Shown in pieces: positions 9,297 through 17,838 of a stretch of 64,000 bases of DNA (position 1 is the first letter of the stretch; the number at the start of each line of letters is the position of its first letter). Source of the DNA: Acidovorax sp. (lineage in GTDB: Bacteria; Pseudomonadota; Gammaproteobacteria; Burkholderiales; Burkholderiaceae_C); contig JAUXZO010000045.1 in the NCBI GenBank assembly GCA_030692685.1, forward strand, positions 62,001 through 126,000, given 5' to 3'. The notes under the pieces were generated by a model that saw nothing but the letters and a program-made list of their open reading frames with translations, was not told the DNA's origin and did no database searches. A program made the position numbers and the translations under genes.

Positions 9297-9911
9297 ATGC
9301 CTGACTTCCTCTACCTTGCCTCCCAAAGCCCACGTCGGCGCCAACTGCTCGAACAACTGGGCGTTCGCCACGAACTGCTGTTGCCCAACGCGGACGGCGA
9401 CGAGCCCGAAGACGCTGAAGCCATCGAGGTGGTCTTGCCCGGTGAAGCTCCCACGGCCTATGTGGAGCGCGTGACCGGACTCAAGCTGGACGCCGCGGTG
9501 GCGCGGCGTGCGCGGCGGGGGTTGTCCGATGCGCCCATCCTCTGCTCTGACACCACCGTGGCGTTGGGCCGCACCATCTACGGCAAGCCCGACGACGCTG
9601 AACATGCTGCACGCATGCTGGGCGAACTGGTCGGCCATGAACACCGGGTGCTCACGGCCGTGGCCTTGCAGGTGGGCCCCAAGCGCTTGTCTGCGCTGTC
9701 CGTGTCGCGTGTGACCTTTGCCGCCATGACGCCTGCACAGATTGATGCTTACGTGGCCACCGGCGAGCCGCTGGGCAAGGCGGGTGCGTATGGCATTCAG
9801 GGCCGGGCGGCTGCGTATGTGGAACACCTGGCGGGCAGCTATTCGGGCATCATGGGGTTGCCCATGTACGAGACTGCGCAGTTGCTCCGCGCCGCAGGCT
9901 TTCAGATATGA
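9297..9911 (+). CDS. maf: Maf-family nucleoside triphosphate pyrophosphatase (YhdE type)
   Basis: 204 residues from the ATG at 9297; longer in-frame starts lie inside the hairpin repeat and are rejected. The N-terminal [16 protein letters not shown], the SDTTV stretch, and [19 protein letters not shown] place it in the Maf/YhdE branch. That branch hydrolyses dTTP, UTP and modified nucleotides to the monophosphate and pyrophosphate as a house-cleaning activity. It has been linked to septum formation in Bacillus. It precedes rng, as in relatives. Confidence 0.94.
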   Translation: MPDFLYLASQSPRRRQLLEQLGVRHELLLPNADGDEPEDAEAIEVVLPGEAPTAYVERVTGLKLDAAVARRARRGLSDAPILCSDTTVALGRTIYGKPDDAEHAARMLGELVGHEHRVLTAVALQVGPKRLSALSVSRVTFAAMTPAQIDAYVATGEPLGKAGAYGIQGRAAAYVEHLAGSYSGIMGLPMYETAQLLRAAGFQI

Positions 9912-9915
9912 ATCC

Positions 9916-9998
9916 CCCCTGAGTCGCCTGCGGCGCCTTCCCCCCAAGGGGACGCCGCTAGGTGCCTGGCAAAGCCAGTTCCCCGGCGGCACTGGCCT
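9916..9998 (+). repeat. CTGAGTCGC / GCCTGGCAAAGCCAG repeat, copy 1
   Basis: Intergenic repeat between maf and rng: CCCCCTGAGTCGC, then CTTCCCCCC and AAGGGGACGCC, then the hairpin core CTGGCAAAGCCAG with TTCC. A clear second copy on the other strand at 48630-48722 forms the start of an ABC permease gene, and a partial one follows mmsA at 60540-60584. Confidence 0.85.
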
Positions 9999-10057
9999 GG
10001 CGCAGGGGTGTTTCCACGGGCAGCGAGAACGTTACCGATTCAAGAAAAGAAGAAGCC

Positions 10058-11548
10058 ATGCAACAAGACATCCTGATCAACTGGTCCCCCCAGGAAACCC
10101 GCGTGGCCGTGGTGGAGCACGGTGCGGTGCAAGAGCTGCACGTCGAGCGCACGCTGGAGCGGGGTTTAGTGGGCAATGTCTACCTCGGCAAGGTGTCGCG
10201 TGTGCTGCCGGGGATGCAGTCGGCCTTTATCGACATCGGCCTGGAGCGTGCGGCCTTTTTGCATGTGGCCGATGTTTGGCAACGCCAGCCCGATGGCGAG
10301 CCGCCTGCATTTGCGCGCAAGAACGAGCCGCAGGTGCCGATTGAAAAGCAGGTGTTTGAAGGCCAGTCGCTGATGGTGCAGGTCATCAAGGACCCGATTG
10401 GCACCAAGGGCGCACGCCTGTCCACGCAGATTAGCGTGGCTGGCCGCCTGCTGGTGTTTTTGCCGCAGGACGACCACGTGGGCGTGTCGCAGAAGATACC
10501 GCCCGCTGAGCGCGACGCCCTGCGCGCGCGGCTGCAGGCGCTGGTGGGTGACAAAACCACAGGCGGTGGCGGCGGTTTCATTCTGCGCACCAATGGCGAG
10601 GATTCGACCGACGCCGAGCTGGCCGAAGACATTGCCTATCTGCGCAAAACCTGGACGCGCATCAAAGAGGCATCGCTCAAATTGCCTGCAGGTTCGCTGT
10701 TGCACCAGGACCTGGATTTGCTGCAGCGCGTGTTGCGTGATTTGGTGGGCGAGCAGACGCAGACCATCCGGCTCGACTCGATGGAGCAGTTTCAGCGCCT
10801 GCGTGCTTTTGGGCAGGAATTCATGCCTGCGGCCTACGGCAAGCTGCAGCACTACAAGGGCGAGCGGCCCATTTTTGACCTGTACTCCATCGACGAAGAA
10901 GTGGCCAAGGCGCTGGGCCGCCGGGTCGATCTGAAGTCGGGCGGCTATCTCATCGTGGACCAGACCGAGGCGCTGACCACCGTTGACGTGAACACCGGTG
11001 GTTATGTGGGCGCCCGCAATTTCGACGACACCATCTTCAAGACCAACCTGGAAGCCGCGCAGGCCATTGCGCGCCAGCTGCGCTTGCGCAACCTGGGCGG
11101 CATCATCATCGTGGACTTCATCGACATGGTGCGCGACGACCACCAGCAGGCCGTGATGTCCGAGTTCAAGAAGCAGCTCGCGCGGGACCGCGTCAAGACC
11201 ATGTCATCGGGCGGTTTTTCGCAGCTGGGCCTGGTCGAGATGACGCGCAAGCGCACCCGCGAATCCCTGGCCCACATGCTGTGCGAGCCCTGCGAAGCCT
11301 GCCAGGGAAAGGGCAGTGTGAAGACCGCGCGCAGCGTCTGCTACGACATCCTGCGCGAAATTTTGCGCGAAGCCCGCCAGTTCAACCCGCGCGAGTTCCG
11401 CGTGGTGGCGTCGCCGCGGGTGGTGGAGCTGTTTCTGGATGAGGAAAGCCAGCACTTGGCGGGCCTCTCGGATTTCATCAAGAAGCCTATCTCGCTGCAA
11501 TCGGAAAGCGCGATGGGGCAAGAGCAGTACGACATCGTGCTGCTGTAG
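10058..11548 (+). CDS. rng: ribonuclease G
   Basis: 496 residues from the ATG at 10058; an in-frame upstream ATG (9962) lies in the repeat. The N-terminal S1-like region reads NVYLGKVSRVLPGMQSAFIDIG. The RNase E/G catalytic aspartates are seen in TTVDVNTGGYVG and IIIVDFIDMVRDD, and the CEPCEACQGKG segment is the zinc-link/cysteine region. The enzyme is an endonuclease for 5' maturation of 16S rRNA and mRNA decay. There is no long RNase E-type scaffold tail, so it is RNase G rather than RNase E. It is convergent with the GST gene, 24 bp apart. Confidence 0.95.
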   Translation: MQQDILINWSPQETRVAVVEHGAVQELHVERTLERGLVGNVYLGKVSRVLPGMQSAFIDIGLERAAFLHVADVWQRQPDGEPPAFARKNEPQVPIEKQVFEGQSLMVQVIKDPIGTKGARLSTQISVAGRLLVFLPQDDHVGVSQKIPPAERDALRARLQALVGDKTTGGGGGFILRTNGEDSTDAELAEDIAYLRKTWTRIKEASLKLPAGSLLHQDLDLLQRVLRDLVGEQTQTIRLDSMEQFQRLRAFGQEFMPAAYGKLQHYKGERPIFDLYSIDEEVAKALGRRVDLKSGGYLIVDQTEALTTVDVNTGGYVGARNFDDTIFKTNLEAAQAIARQLRLRNLGGIIIVDFIDMVRDDHQQAVMSEFKKQLARDRVKTMSSGGFSQLGLVEMTRKRTRESLAHMLCEPCEACQGKGSVKTARSVCYDILREILREARQFNPREFRVVASPRVVELFLDEESQHLAGLSDFIKKPISLQSESAMGQEQYDIVLL

Positions 11549-11572
11549 CCGGTTTCCCATCGGCGCGGTGCG

Positions 11573-12181
11573 TCACGCCTCGATTTGCATCGCCGGACGC
11601 GCCTGCACCCGTTCTAGCCAGGCCTGCACGTGCGGGTGTGCGTTGACCGGCGCGCCCAGGTACACGCTGTAGCCAATCACCGATCCCACCACCAGGTCCA
11701 CCAGCGAATAGTCGGCGCCCAGCATCCAGGGCTGCAGTGCCAAGCGGTCATCCAGCACTTCCAATAGATCATTCAATCCGCGCAAGGTCGCTTCGGCTTG
11801 GGCGGCGCTTCGCCAAACCTCCTCGCCCTGGGTCGCCACATGCAGGCGTCCCACCAGCGCGCCATAGGTCACATAAGCCCAAGCACACCACGACAGGGCC
11901 TGCAGTGCCTCAGGCGTGCCAGCGGCAGGCCACAGGCCTTTCTCCACGCCATAACGATGACCCAGCCACAGATGGATCGCCAGCGCCTCAAACATGGGCG
12001 CGCCGTCTACGGTCAGCGTGGGCACCTTGCCATTGGGGTTCAGGGCCAGATAGTCCCGGCGGCGCTGTTCAGCGGTGCGGATATCGACCTTCACGCGCTC
12101 GTGGAGGACGCCCAGTTCGACAAGGGCGCAGGCGATAGGGGTGGCGCTGGACATGGGGTGCCAGTAGAGGACGATGGACAT
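11573..12181 (-). CDS. glutathione S-transferase family protein
   Basis: 202 residues from the ATG at 12179-12181, preceded by AAGGAG. The N-terminal thioredoxin-fold domain (LYWHPMSSATPIACALVE, NPNGKVPTLTVDG, FEALAIHLWLG) is followed by the all-alpha GST C domain. The NGKVPTL cis-proline loop and the FEA(L) glutathione-contact segment are typical. The substrate is unknown; the closest resemblance is to the GstA/beta-like bacterial enzymes used in detoxification. It is divergent from the WYL regulator gene (129 bp between starts), which may control it. Confidence 0.85.
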   Translation of the reverse strand: MSIVLYWHPMSSATPIACALVELGVLHERVKVDIRTAEQRRRDYLALNPNGKVPTLTVDGAPMFEALAIHLWLGHRYGVEKGLWPAAGTPEALQALSWCAWAYVTYGALVGRLHVATQGEEVWRSAAQAEATLRGLNDLLEVLDDRLALQPWMLGADYSLVDLVVGSVIGYSVYLGAPVNAHPHVQAWLERVQARPAMQIEA

Positions 12182-12310
12182 GAAGTGCTCCTTGGGGTTG
12201 AAAGAATGAATGAAAGAGAGAGAAGAAGAAACCAGAAAGAACTGCAGATGAGGGCACTGTAGAACCCATTGCGGACAGATTTGGCCCTCAATGCCCGCTA
12301 GAGTGGCGCC

Positions 12311-13288
12311 ATGTTGTCTTCCTCCACACGCCTGCTGCAGCTGCTGGCGCTGCTGCAAACCCGCCGCCACTGGCTCGGCTCCGAGCTGGCCGAACACCTG
12401 GACGTGCACCCTCGCACTTTGCGGCGCGACATTGACCGCTTGCGCCAGCTGGGCTATCCGGTGCAGGCCAGCAGTGGCGTGGCGGGCGGGTATGCCTTCC
12501 GCGCGGGGCAGGCGTTGCCACCTTTACTGCTGGACGACGACGAAGCACTGGCCGTGTCGATTGCGCTGCGCACCGCCACGGCGGGTGCAGTGGGCGGCAT
12601 CGAAGAACCGGCCCTGCGCGCACTCGTCAAGCTGGAACAGGCCATGCCCGCCAGGCTGCGGCAGCAGGTGGACGCGCTGCGCTCCACCATCCTGCCCATG
12701 GACCGTGTCGGGCCGGTGGTGGAGGCCTCGTTGCTGGCCACGCTCGCATGCGCCTGCCGCGACCAGTTGCGGATGGATTTTTCTTATGAGGATGGGAAAG
12801 GGCGCAACACCCAACGCGCCGTGGAGCCCCAAGGTATGGTCCACACCGGCATGCGCTGGTATCTGGTGGCGTGGGACCGGGGGCGCAGCGACTGGCGCAC
12901 CTTCCGCATCGACCGCATGGCGGCAAAGCCCGAAGTGGGCGCGCATTTCAAGCCGCGCCTCGGGCCGGACGGGGGCGACCTTAAAGCCTATGTCTCGCGC
13001 TCGATCACCGTGGCGCCGCACGCCGACCAGGCGCGGGTGGTGCTGCATGCGCCATACACGGAGATGGCGCGGCGCATTCAGCCTTCGGCAGGTGTGGTCA
13101 CAGAGCTGGCAGATGGGCAGCGGTGCCAGCTGGAATGCGCCGCCAGCGATTGGCTGGTGTTCTGGCTCATGGCGCTGGATGTGGAGTTTGAGGTGGTGGC
13201 GCCCGCGTCGATGGTGGATCGGCTGCGCGTTGCGGGGGAGCGGGCGTTGCGTTGTGCGACTGGCGCTGCTGCTGCTGCCGATTCGTGA
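12311..13288 (+). CDS. HTH/WYL-domain transcriptional regulator (YafY type)
   Basis: 325 residues. An N-terminal HTH_11 (RLLQLLALLQTRRHWLGSELA, then HPRTLRRDIDRLRQLGYPV) is followed by a WYL domain whose signature appears as MRWYLVAWD near residue 180, and by a C-terminal WCX extension. Proteins of this type sense small ligands or nucleic acid through the WYL fold and often repress or activate a divergent gene, here the GST. In some phage-defence loci WYL proteins act as regulators, but nothing nearby suggests that here. Confidence 0.85.
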   Translation: MLSSSTRLLQLLALLQTRRHWLGSELAEHLDVHPRTLRRDIDRLRQLGYPVQASSGVAGGYAFRAGQALPPLLLDDDEALAVSIALRTATAGAVGGIEEPALRALVKLEQAMPARLRQQVDALRSTILPMDRVGPVVEASLLATLACACRDQLRMDFSYEDGKGRNTQRAVEPQGMVHTGMRWYLVAWDRGRSDWRTFRIDRMAAKPEVGAHFKPRLGPDGGDLKAYVSRSITVAPHADQARVVLHAPYTEMARRIQPSAGVVTELADGQRCQLECAASDWLVFWLMALDVEFEVVAPASMVDRLRVAGERALRCATGAAAAADS

Positions 13289-13294
13289 GGCTTT

Positions 13295-13408
13295 TCAGGG
13301 TACGAAGCGGTACCCGATGCCCGCCTCGGTCAGCAAATGCCGGGGCATCAGTAGCACTGCGTTCAAGGACGCCAGCAGGGCTGCAGCCGTAGCTGCCGCC
13401 AGAATCAT
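13295..13408 (-). pseudogene. kdpE 3'-end relic
   Basis: A 37-codon open frame whose last 17 residues, MPRHLLTEAGIGYRFVP, match the C-terminus of KdpE response regulators (E. coli KdpE ends PRHFITETGIGYRFML, from memory). The 20 residues before it are an unrelated hydrophobic Ala/Leu stretch, so the rest of kdpE has been deleted and the end fused to other DNA. No kdpFABC or kdpD sequence was found in the window. The relic is convergent with the WYL regulator gene, 6 bp from its stop. Confidence 0.5.
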
Positions 13409-13510
13409 CTAGCCGCTGGCCACGACCGCCGCTTGCGTCTGTCGTTGCACCAGCGCGCAGCCTTTCGCGAGCCCAAGGACGGCCAGCCAGAGCAAGCCTC
13501 CGACCGCCAT
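13409..13510 (-). other. small hydrophobic open frame (33 codons), possibly part of the same relic
   Basis: Encodes a short peptide with one membrane-like segment (GGLLWLAVLGLAKGCALV). Its TAG directly abuts the ATG of the kdpE relic frame. I do not recognise it. It may be the remains of another membrane gene brought next to the kdpE end by deletion, or chance. Confidence 0.2.
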
Positions 13511-13553
13511 AAATATTCAGTCCATATCGTCCGCCTTGAGACATGGACCGATG

Positions 13554-13743
13554 CTAGGAGCATGTCGGACTTGGAAGTCGTCGGCTGCAAATCGGCCGCA
13601 ACGGTCCATTTTTGGCTACGCCGCTCTTCGAGAACACCGACTTTTTGCCCCATAGCTGGGCTATGAGTCTCCAAATCCGGCAAAAACTGTCCTCGCCGGG
13701 GCCGATTTTCGCTATCGACGCTCCAAGTACGACAGGCGCCTAG
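13554..13743. repeat. GTCGGACTTGGA palindromic repeat, copy 1
   Basis: About 190 bp with imperfect inverted ends (CTAGGAGCATGTCGGACTTG and, at the right, CTCCAAGTACGACAGG followed by CGCCTAG). The interior contains GGCTGCAAATCGG, CCCATAGCTGGGCTATG, and CTGTCCTCGCCGG followed by ATTTTCGCTATCGACGC. It closely resembles the element inside the TfoX-like gene at 57896-58062. Here it is intergenic, between the kdpE relic and the EamA transporter gene. Read on the minus strand it is open in the same frame as the intragenic copy (RTWSVDSEN, RGQF, HSPAMGQK). Confidence 0.85.
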
Positions 13744-13846
13744 AAGCGGCCGTAACAAGATGGGCGCAAGAGTGGGGGCGGGGTATCAAGAACGCATCAA
13801 GTTCGAGAGAGCATGGGCTGGGCCGTGTGGTGGAGTAGTGGGTAGT

Positions 13847-13897
13847 TAGCTATAAATTCGATAGCTATCAGCGCTTTTTGGATAGGCGCTAGAGGCC
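13847..13897 (+). repeat. AGCGCTT palindromic repeat, copy 5
   Basis: TAGCTATAAATTCGATAGCTA, then TCAGCGCTTTTTGGAT and AGGCGCTAGAGGCC. Good copy with both TAGCTAT arms. It lies in the 809-bp gap between the WYL gene and the EamA gene, which otherwise holds the kdpE relic, the second repeat family and about 200 bp upstream of the transporter in which I see no gene. Confidence 0.85.
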
Positions 13898-14098
13898 ATT
13901 TCTTTCATTTTTTCTGAGCAAGTCACGAACTTGTCGGCTTTTGGTCTGTCATTTGGTGTCCTTGTTGCTGCTCACCAAGCCCGAGTGGTCATGTCTCCTC
14001 CTATCGCTGGTCGCTGAAGGTCTGTTGGCTTGCGTGCCCGGAGCTCCAGCGCTCACAAGCTGCGATCATCCCCACCCGGCATTTCGCTTCTTTATTCC

Positions 14099-15001
14099 AT
14101 GACCCAGGCCACTCCGCTTCGTCCCCGCGCTTCCAATCCGCTCGATTCGCTCGTCCCTCTGCTGTTTGTCGCGCTGTGGAGCACGGGCTTTATCGGCGCC
14201 AAGCTGGGCCTGCCGTATGTGGAGCCGCTGACGTTCCTTGCGCTGCGGTTTGCCATCGTCATTGTGCTGATGCTGGCCGTAGTCGCTGTGGTGCGCGCCC
14301 CGTGGCCGCCTTCAGGCAAGGCCTGGTTGCACATCGGGGTGTCGGGCTTACTGGTGCATGGGGTGTACCTGGGTGGCGTTTTCATCGCCATCGGCCACGG
14401 CCTTCCGTCGGGCATCACGGCGCTGGTGGTGGGGTTGCAGCCGCTGTTAACCGCTTTGGTGGCAGGAGCCCTGCTGGGTGAAAAGGTGCGGCCCGCGCAG
14501 TGGGCGGGCCTTGCGCTGGGTTTCGCAGGCGTGGCGCTGGTGGTGGCTGGCAAGGTGGCGACCGTGCCAGCCGACGCACTGCTGGGAATGCTGTTGCCCG
14601 CAGTGGTCGCGCTGCTGGGCATTACGGCTGGCACGCTGTACCAGAAGCGATTTTGCCCCTCGTTTGATTTGCGCACAGGCTCGGTGATTCAGTACCTGCC
14701 TTGCGCCATCGCCATGGCGGTACTGGCATATGCCACCGAGTCCATGGCCATCACGTGGACCGGCGAGTTTGTGTTTGCGCTGGGCTGGCTGGTGCTGGTG
14801 TTGTCGCTGGGGGCCGTAAGCCTGCTGAACCTACTGATCCGCCGGGGTGGCGCGGTGAATGTAGCCAGCCTGTTCTACCTGACCCCGCCCACCACCGCAC
14901 TGATCGCATGGGCGATGTTTGGCGAAACGCTGAGCGGCTGGGCGCTGGCCGGGATGGCCTTGACGGCTGTGGGTGTGTGGTTGGCGCGGCAGACGAGGTA
15001 A
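14099..15001 (+). CDS. EamA/DMT-superfamily transporter
   Basis: 300 residues from the ATG at 14099. Ten hydrophobic segments in two EamA halves are visible; the first begins LVPLLFVALWSTGFIGAKLGL, with the family pattern W(S)TGF(I)xxK, and the second half starts near LLGITAGTLYQKRF. It should be an inner-membrane drug/metabolite exporter or amino-acid-type permease of unknown substrate. An upstream in-frame ATG at 14030 would add 23 polar residues and is not favoured. It is convergent with the aminotransferase gene. Confidence 0.85.
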   Translation: MTQATPLRPRASNPLDSLVPLLFVALWSTGFIGAKLGLPYVEPLTFLALRFAIVIVLMLAVVAVVRAPWPPSGKAWLHIGVSGLLVHGVYLGGVFIAIGHGLPSGITALVVGLQPLLTALVAGALLGEKVRPAQWAGLALGFAGVALVVAGKVATVPADALLGMLLPAVVALLGITAGTLYQKRFCPSFDLRTGSVIQYLPCAIAMAVLAYATESMAITWTGEFVFALGWLVLVLSLGAVSLLNLLIRRGGAVNVASLFYLTPPTTALIAWAMFGETLSGWALAGMALTAVGVWLARQTR

Positions 15002-15023
15002 GGGCCCTTCAGAGCCCTGCGGA

Positions 15024-16196
15024 TCAAAGCTTGCGCAGCCGCATGAGCGCAGCCCGCAGCGTCTCATCCTTCTTCGCAAAACAGAACCGCACCACGCGCT
15101 GGTCAAACCCGTCGCCATAAAACGCCGACAGCGGAATCGCCGCCACGCCCACTTCGCGGGTGAGCCACTGGCAGAAGTCGGCCTCGTTCAGGTCGCTCAC
15201 GGCCGAGATGTCCACACACTGGAAGTAGCTGCCGGTGCTGGGCAGCAGCTTAAAGCGCGAGCCCTCCAAACCCTGGCGGAACAGGTCGCGCTTGGCTTGG
15301 TAAAACGCGGGCAGCTGCAGATAGGGCGTGGGGTCTTGCAGGTAGGTTGCCAGGCCGTATTGCACCGGGGTGTTGACGGTGAACACGTTGAACTGGTGCA
15401 CCTTGCGGAATTCGGCGGTGAGGGCGGCGGGCGCGGCCACGGTGCCGACTTTCCAGCCGGTGACGTGGAAGGTCTTGCCGAAGCTGGACACGATGAAGGC
15501 GCGGGCGGCCAGGCCGGGGAATCGGGCTGCGCTCTGATGCTGCGCGCCGTCGAACACCATGTGCTCGTACACCTCGTCGCTGATGAGCAGGATGTCGGTG
15601 GGGGCCAGCAGGTCTTCGAGCTGGCGCATTTCCTCGGCGGTCCAGATGGTGGCGCTGGGGTTGTGCGGGCTGTTGATGAGGATCGCGCGGGTACGCGGTG
15701 TGATGGCAGCGCTGATCTTGGCGAAGTCGGGGCGGAAGGTGCCGGGCGTGAGCGGCACGCGCACGGCCTTGCCGCCGGCCAGGTCGATGTTGGGCACGTA
15801 GCTGTCGTAGCAGGGGTCGAGCACGATCACTTCGTCACCCGGGTGCACGATGGCCAGGATGGCGGTGATGATGGCCTGCGTGGCACCCGCTGTGATGGTG
15901 ATTTCGGTGTTGGCGTTGTACTGGCGGCCGTGCAGTGCCGCAATTTTGTTGGCCACTGCTTCGCGCAAACCCGGCACGCCGGGCATGGGGGGGTATTGGT
16001 TGTGGCCTGCCTGCATGGCCTGGGTCACCGCGTTCACCAGCTCGGGGGCGCATTCAAAATCCGGGAAACCTTGGCCCAGGTTGACGGCGTTGTGTTCTGC
16101 GGCCAGGGCCGACATCACGGTGAAGATGGTGGTGCCGACGTGGGGCAGCTTGCTGGGGAAGGCGGGGGTGCGGGCGGTGGCGGTGGTCTGGGTCAT
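15024..16196 (-). CDS. class I/II aminotransferase, methionine aminotransferase (YbdL) type
   Basis: 390 residues, fold-type I PLP aminotransferase. NLGQGFPDFECAPELV, NQYPPMPGVPGLREA, NSPHNPSATIWTAEEM and the PLP lysine in SSFGKTFHVTGWKVG are the family motifs, in the expected order. The match is closest to E. coli YbdL and kynurenine-aminotransferase-like enzymes, which transaminate methionine, glutamine or aromatic amino acids. Its neighbour upstream is cysB, divergent in function but on the same strand 63 bp away. A link to sulfur amino acid metabolism is therefore reasonable but not proven. Confidence 0.88.
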   Translation of the reverse strand: MTQTTATARTPAFPSKLPHVGTTIFTVMSALAAEHNAVNLGQGFPDFECAPELVNAVTQAMQAGHNQYPPMPGVPGLREAVANKIAALHGRQYNANTEITITAGATQAIITAILAIVHPGDEVIVLDPCYDSYVPNIDLAGGKAVRVPLTPGTFRPDFAKISAAITPRTRAILINSPHNPSATIWTAEEMRQLEDLLAPTDILLISDEVYEHMVFDGAQHQSAARFPGLAARAFIVSSFGKTFHVTGWKVGTVAAPAALTAEFRKVHQFNVFTVNTPVQYGLATYLQDPTPYLQLPAFYQAKRDLFRQGLEGSRFKLLPSTGSYFQCVDISAVSDLNEADFCQWLTREVGVAAIPLSAFYGDGFDQRVVRFCFAKKDETLRAALMRLRKL

Positions 16197-16259
16197 GGCA
16201 CTGCGGTGAAATCTGCGATGGGCTATTGGGGGACGGAGGCCGGTCGGGGGCGAGATCGG

Positions 16260-17201
16260 TCAGAGTTCGTAATCGTTGACGTGCCCGGTCATGGCGCGGG
16301 CGATGAGGTCGCGGCTTAGGCGGTCGCTCAGCAGTTCGGCGAACTTGTAGACAAAGTTGCGCAGGTAGGCGCTGCGCTTGAAGGCAACGCGGGCCACGCT
16401 CTGGCCAAAAAGGTGCCCCACGGGACGCACAGCGAGGTCACCCACCGGGTCGTCGCGCATGGCCATTTCGGCCACGATGCCGATGCCCAGGCCCAGGCGC
16501 ACATAGGTCTTGATCACGTCGGAGTCAATGGCTTCGAGCACGATGCGCGGCTGCAGTTTGCGGGCGGCAAACGCCTGGTCGATCTTGCCGCGCCCGGTGA
16601 ACGAGGGGTGATAGGTGATCAGCGCTTCGTGCGCCAGGTCGTCCAGGCCAATGCGCTCTTTTTGTGCCAGCGGATGGTCGTTGGGCACCACCAGTACGTG
16701 CTGCCATTCGTAGCAGGGCAGGGTGACAAGTTCGGGGTAGTCGGCCAGCGATTCGGTGGCCATGCCGATCTCGGCCACTTCATCGATCACCATGCGGGCT
16801 ACCTCGTGCGGCGTGGCCTGGTGCAGGCTGATGTTGACCTTCGGGTAGGCCTCGCGCAGGCGGGCCACGGGTACGGGCAGCACGTAGCGGGCCTGGGTGT
16901 GGGTGGTGGCAATGCTGAGGGTGCCACTGTCTTGTGCGCTGAACTGTTCACCAATGCGCTTCAAGTTACCCACCTCGCGCATGATGACTTCGATGCTTTT
17001 CAGCACGTGCTGGCCGGGTTCGGTGATGCGCTTGAGGCGCTTGCCGTGGCGGGCAAATATGTCCACACCCAGTTCTTCTTCCAGCTCAATGATGGCCTTG
17101 GATACGCCGGGCTGCGAGGTGTGCAGGGCCTTGGCGGCTTCGGTCAGGTTGAGGTTGCGACGAGCGGCCTCTTGAACAAAGCGAAATTGGTGCAGGTTCA
17201 T
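16260..17201 (-). CDS. cysB: CysB-type LysR transcriptional regulator
   Basis: 313 residues. The N-terminal winged HTH (MNLHQFRFVQEAARRNLNLT, SQPGVSKAIIELEEELG) and the effector domain (TTHTQARYVLPVPVARLREAYP, HEVARMVIDEVAEIGMATES, DSDVIKTYVRLGLGIGIVAE) are specific for the CysB/Cbl group. CysB activates sulfate uptake and cysteine synthesis genes and responds to O-acetylserine/N-acetylserine. No sulfate assimilation operon lies in the window. The adjacent CbiX-like gene (sirohaem chelatase family, needed for sulfite reductase) may be functionally related. Confidence 0.92.
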   Translation of the reverse strand: MNLHQFRFVQEAARRNLNLTEAAKALHTSQPGVSKAIIELEEELGVDIFARHGKRLKRITEPGQHVLKSIEVIMREVGNLKRIGEQFSAQDSGTLSIATTHTQARYVLPVPVARLREAYPKVNISLHQATPHEVARMVIDEVAEIGMATESLADYPELVTLPCYEWQHVLVVPNDHPLAQKERIGLDDLAHEALITYHPSFTGRGKIDQAFAARKLQPRIVLEAIDSDVIKTYVRLGLGIGIVAEMAMRDDPVGDLAVRPVGHLFGQSVARVAFKRSAYLRNFVYKFAELLSDRLSRDLIARAMTGHVNDYEL

Positions 17202-17248
17202 ATCTGATATCGACTAAAGAGTTGCATCATTATGCTGCAAGCATCTAA

Positions 17249-17421
17249 GGAGTCTCTGCACGAATCGCCGCGCCGTGCGCATCTGCGGACTCGCGCGGTC
17301 TGCGTTGTTGCAAATGCTCGCAATAGCTGCGGCTCTTACTGCGGCTATGACTGCGCTTGCGGCCTGGCCGACCCGCCCGATCCGCAGCGCACACTTTCCG
17401 CACGATCTGTGCAGAGCTTCC
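17249..17421. repeat. long-hairpin repeat element, copy 2 (MITE-like)
   Basis: A 173-bp palindromic element matching 9106-9268. Ends GGAGTCTCTG and CAGAGCTTCC. Shared internal blocks include TCTGCGTTGTTGCAAAT, CTCGCAATAGCT and GATCCGCAGCGCACACTT. Next to the centre it carries an extra segment (CTTACTGCGGCTATGACTGC) absent from copy 1. It lies between cysB and the CbiX-like gene. Confidence 0.85.
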
Positions 17422-17442
17422 TCGGGATTTCAGTCGGAACCC

Positions 17443-17814
17443 TCAGTGTGGCGGCGCCTCGCAGGCAATTTCTGCCATCAATGCGGTCATGCGGGGGTCT
17501 TCGCCAATGGCGGTTTGTACATGGAATTGAACGCTTGGGTGGGCGGCGCGCAATTCTTGCACCAGTAAGGGCAGGTCTTCGCGGGCATGCTTACCGGTGC
17601 CCAGAAACATGGGCACCACTGTGACCTGCGTTGCGCCTTGGGCCACGATGTCGGTGGTTGCGTCAGGGAGCGAAGGCGCACACAGCTCCAGGAAGGCGCA
17701 GACGACCGGGCGGGTGGCATCACGGGAGGCGATGCGTGCAGCGACGGCCTCTACGGGTGCACGCCACAAAGGGTCGCGTGAACCGTGGGAGAAAAGGATG
17801 ATGGCGTGGTTCAT
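17443..17814 (-). CDS. CbiX/SirB-family protein (sirohydrochlorin chelatase-like)
   Basis: 123 residues, the size of the short single-domain CbiX(S)/SirB proteins. ILFSHGSRDPLW holds the catalytic histidine (about residue 10), and VVPMFLGTGKHAREDLP holds the second (about residue 77). Members insert Co2+, Ni2+ or Fe2+ into sirohydrochlorin for cobalamin or sirohaem. Which metal is used cannot be told here. Proximity to cysB favours the sirohaem route for sulfite reduction. It is followed by lptG on the same strand 24 bp beyond its stop. Confidence 0.88.
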   Translation of the reverse strand: MNHAIILFSHGSRDPLWRAPVEAVAARIASRDATRPVVCAFLELCAPSLPDATTDIVAQGATQVTVVPMFLGTGKHAREDLPLLVQELRAAHPSVQFHVQTAIGEDPRMTALMAEIACEAPPH

Positions 17815-17838
17815 AGGGAGGGGGATGAGGCCGTGATG

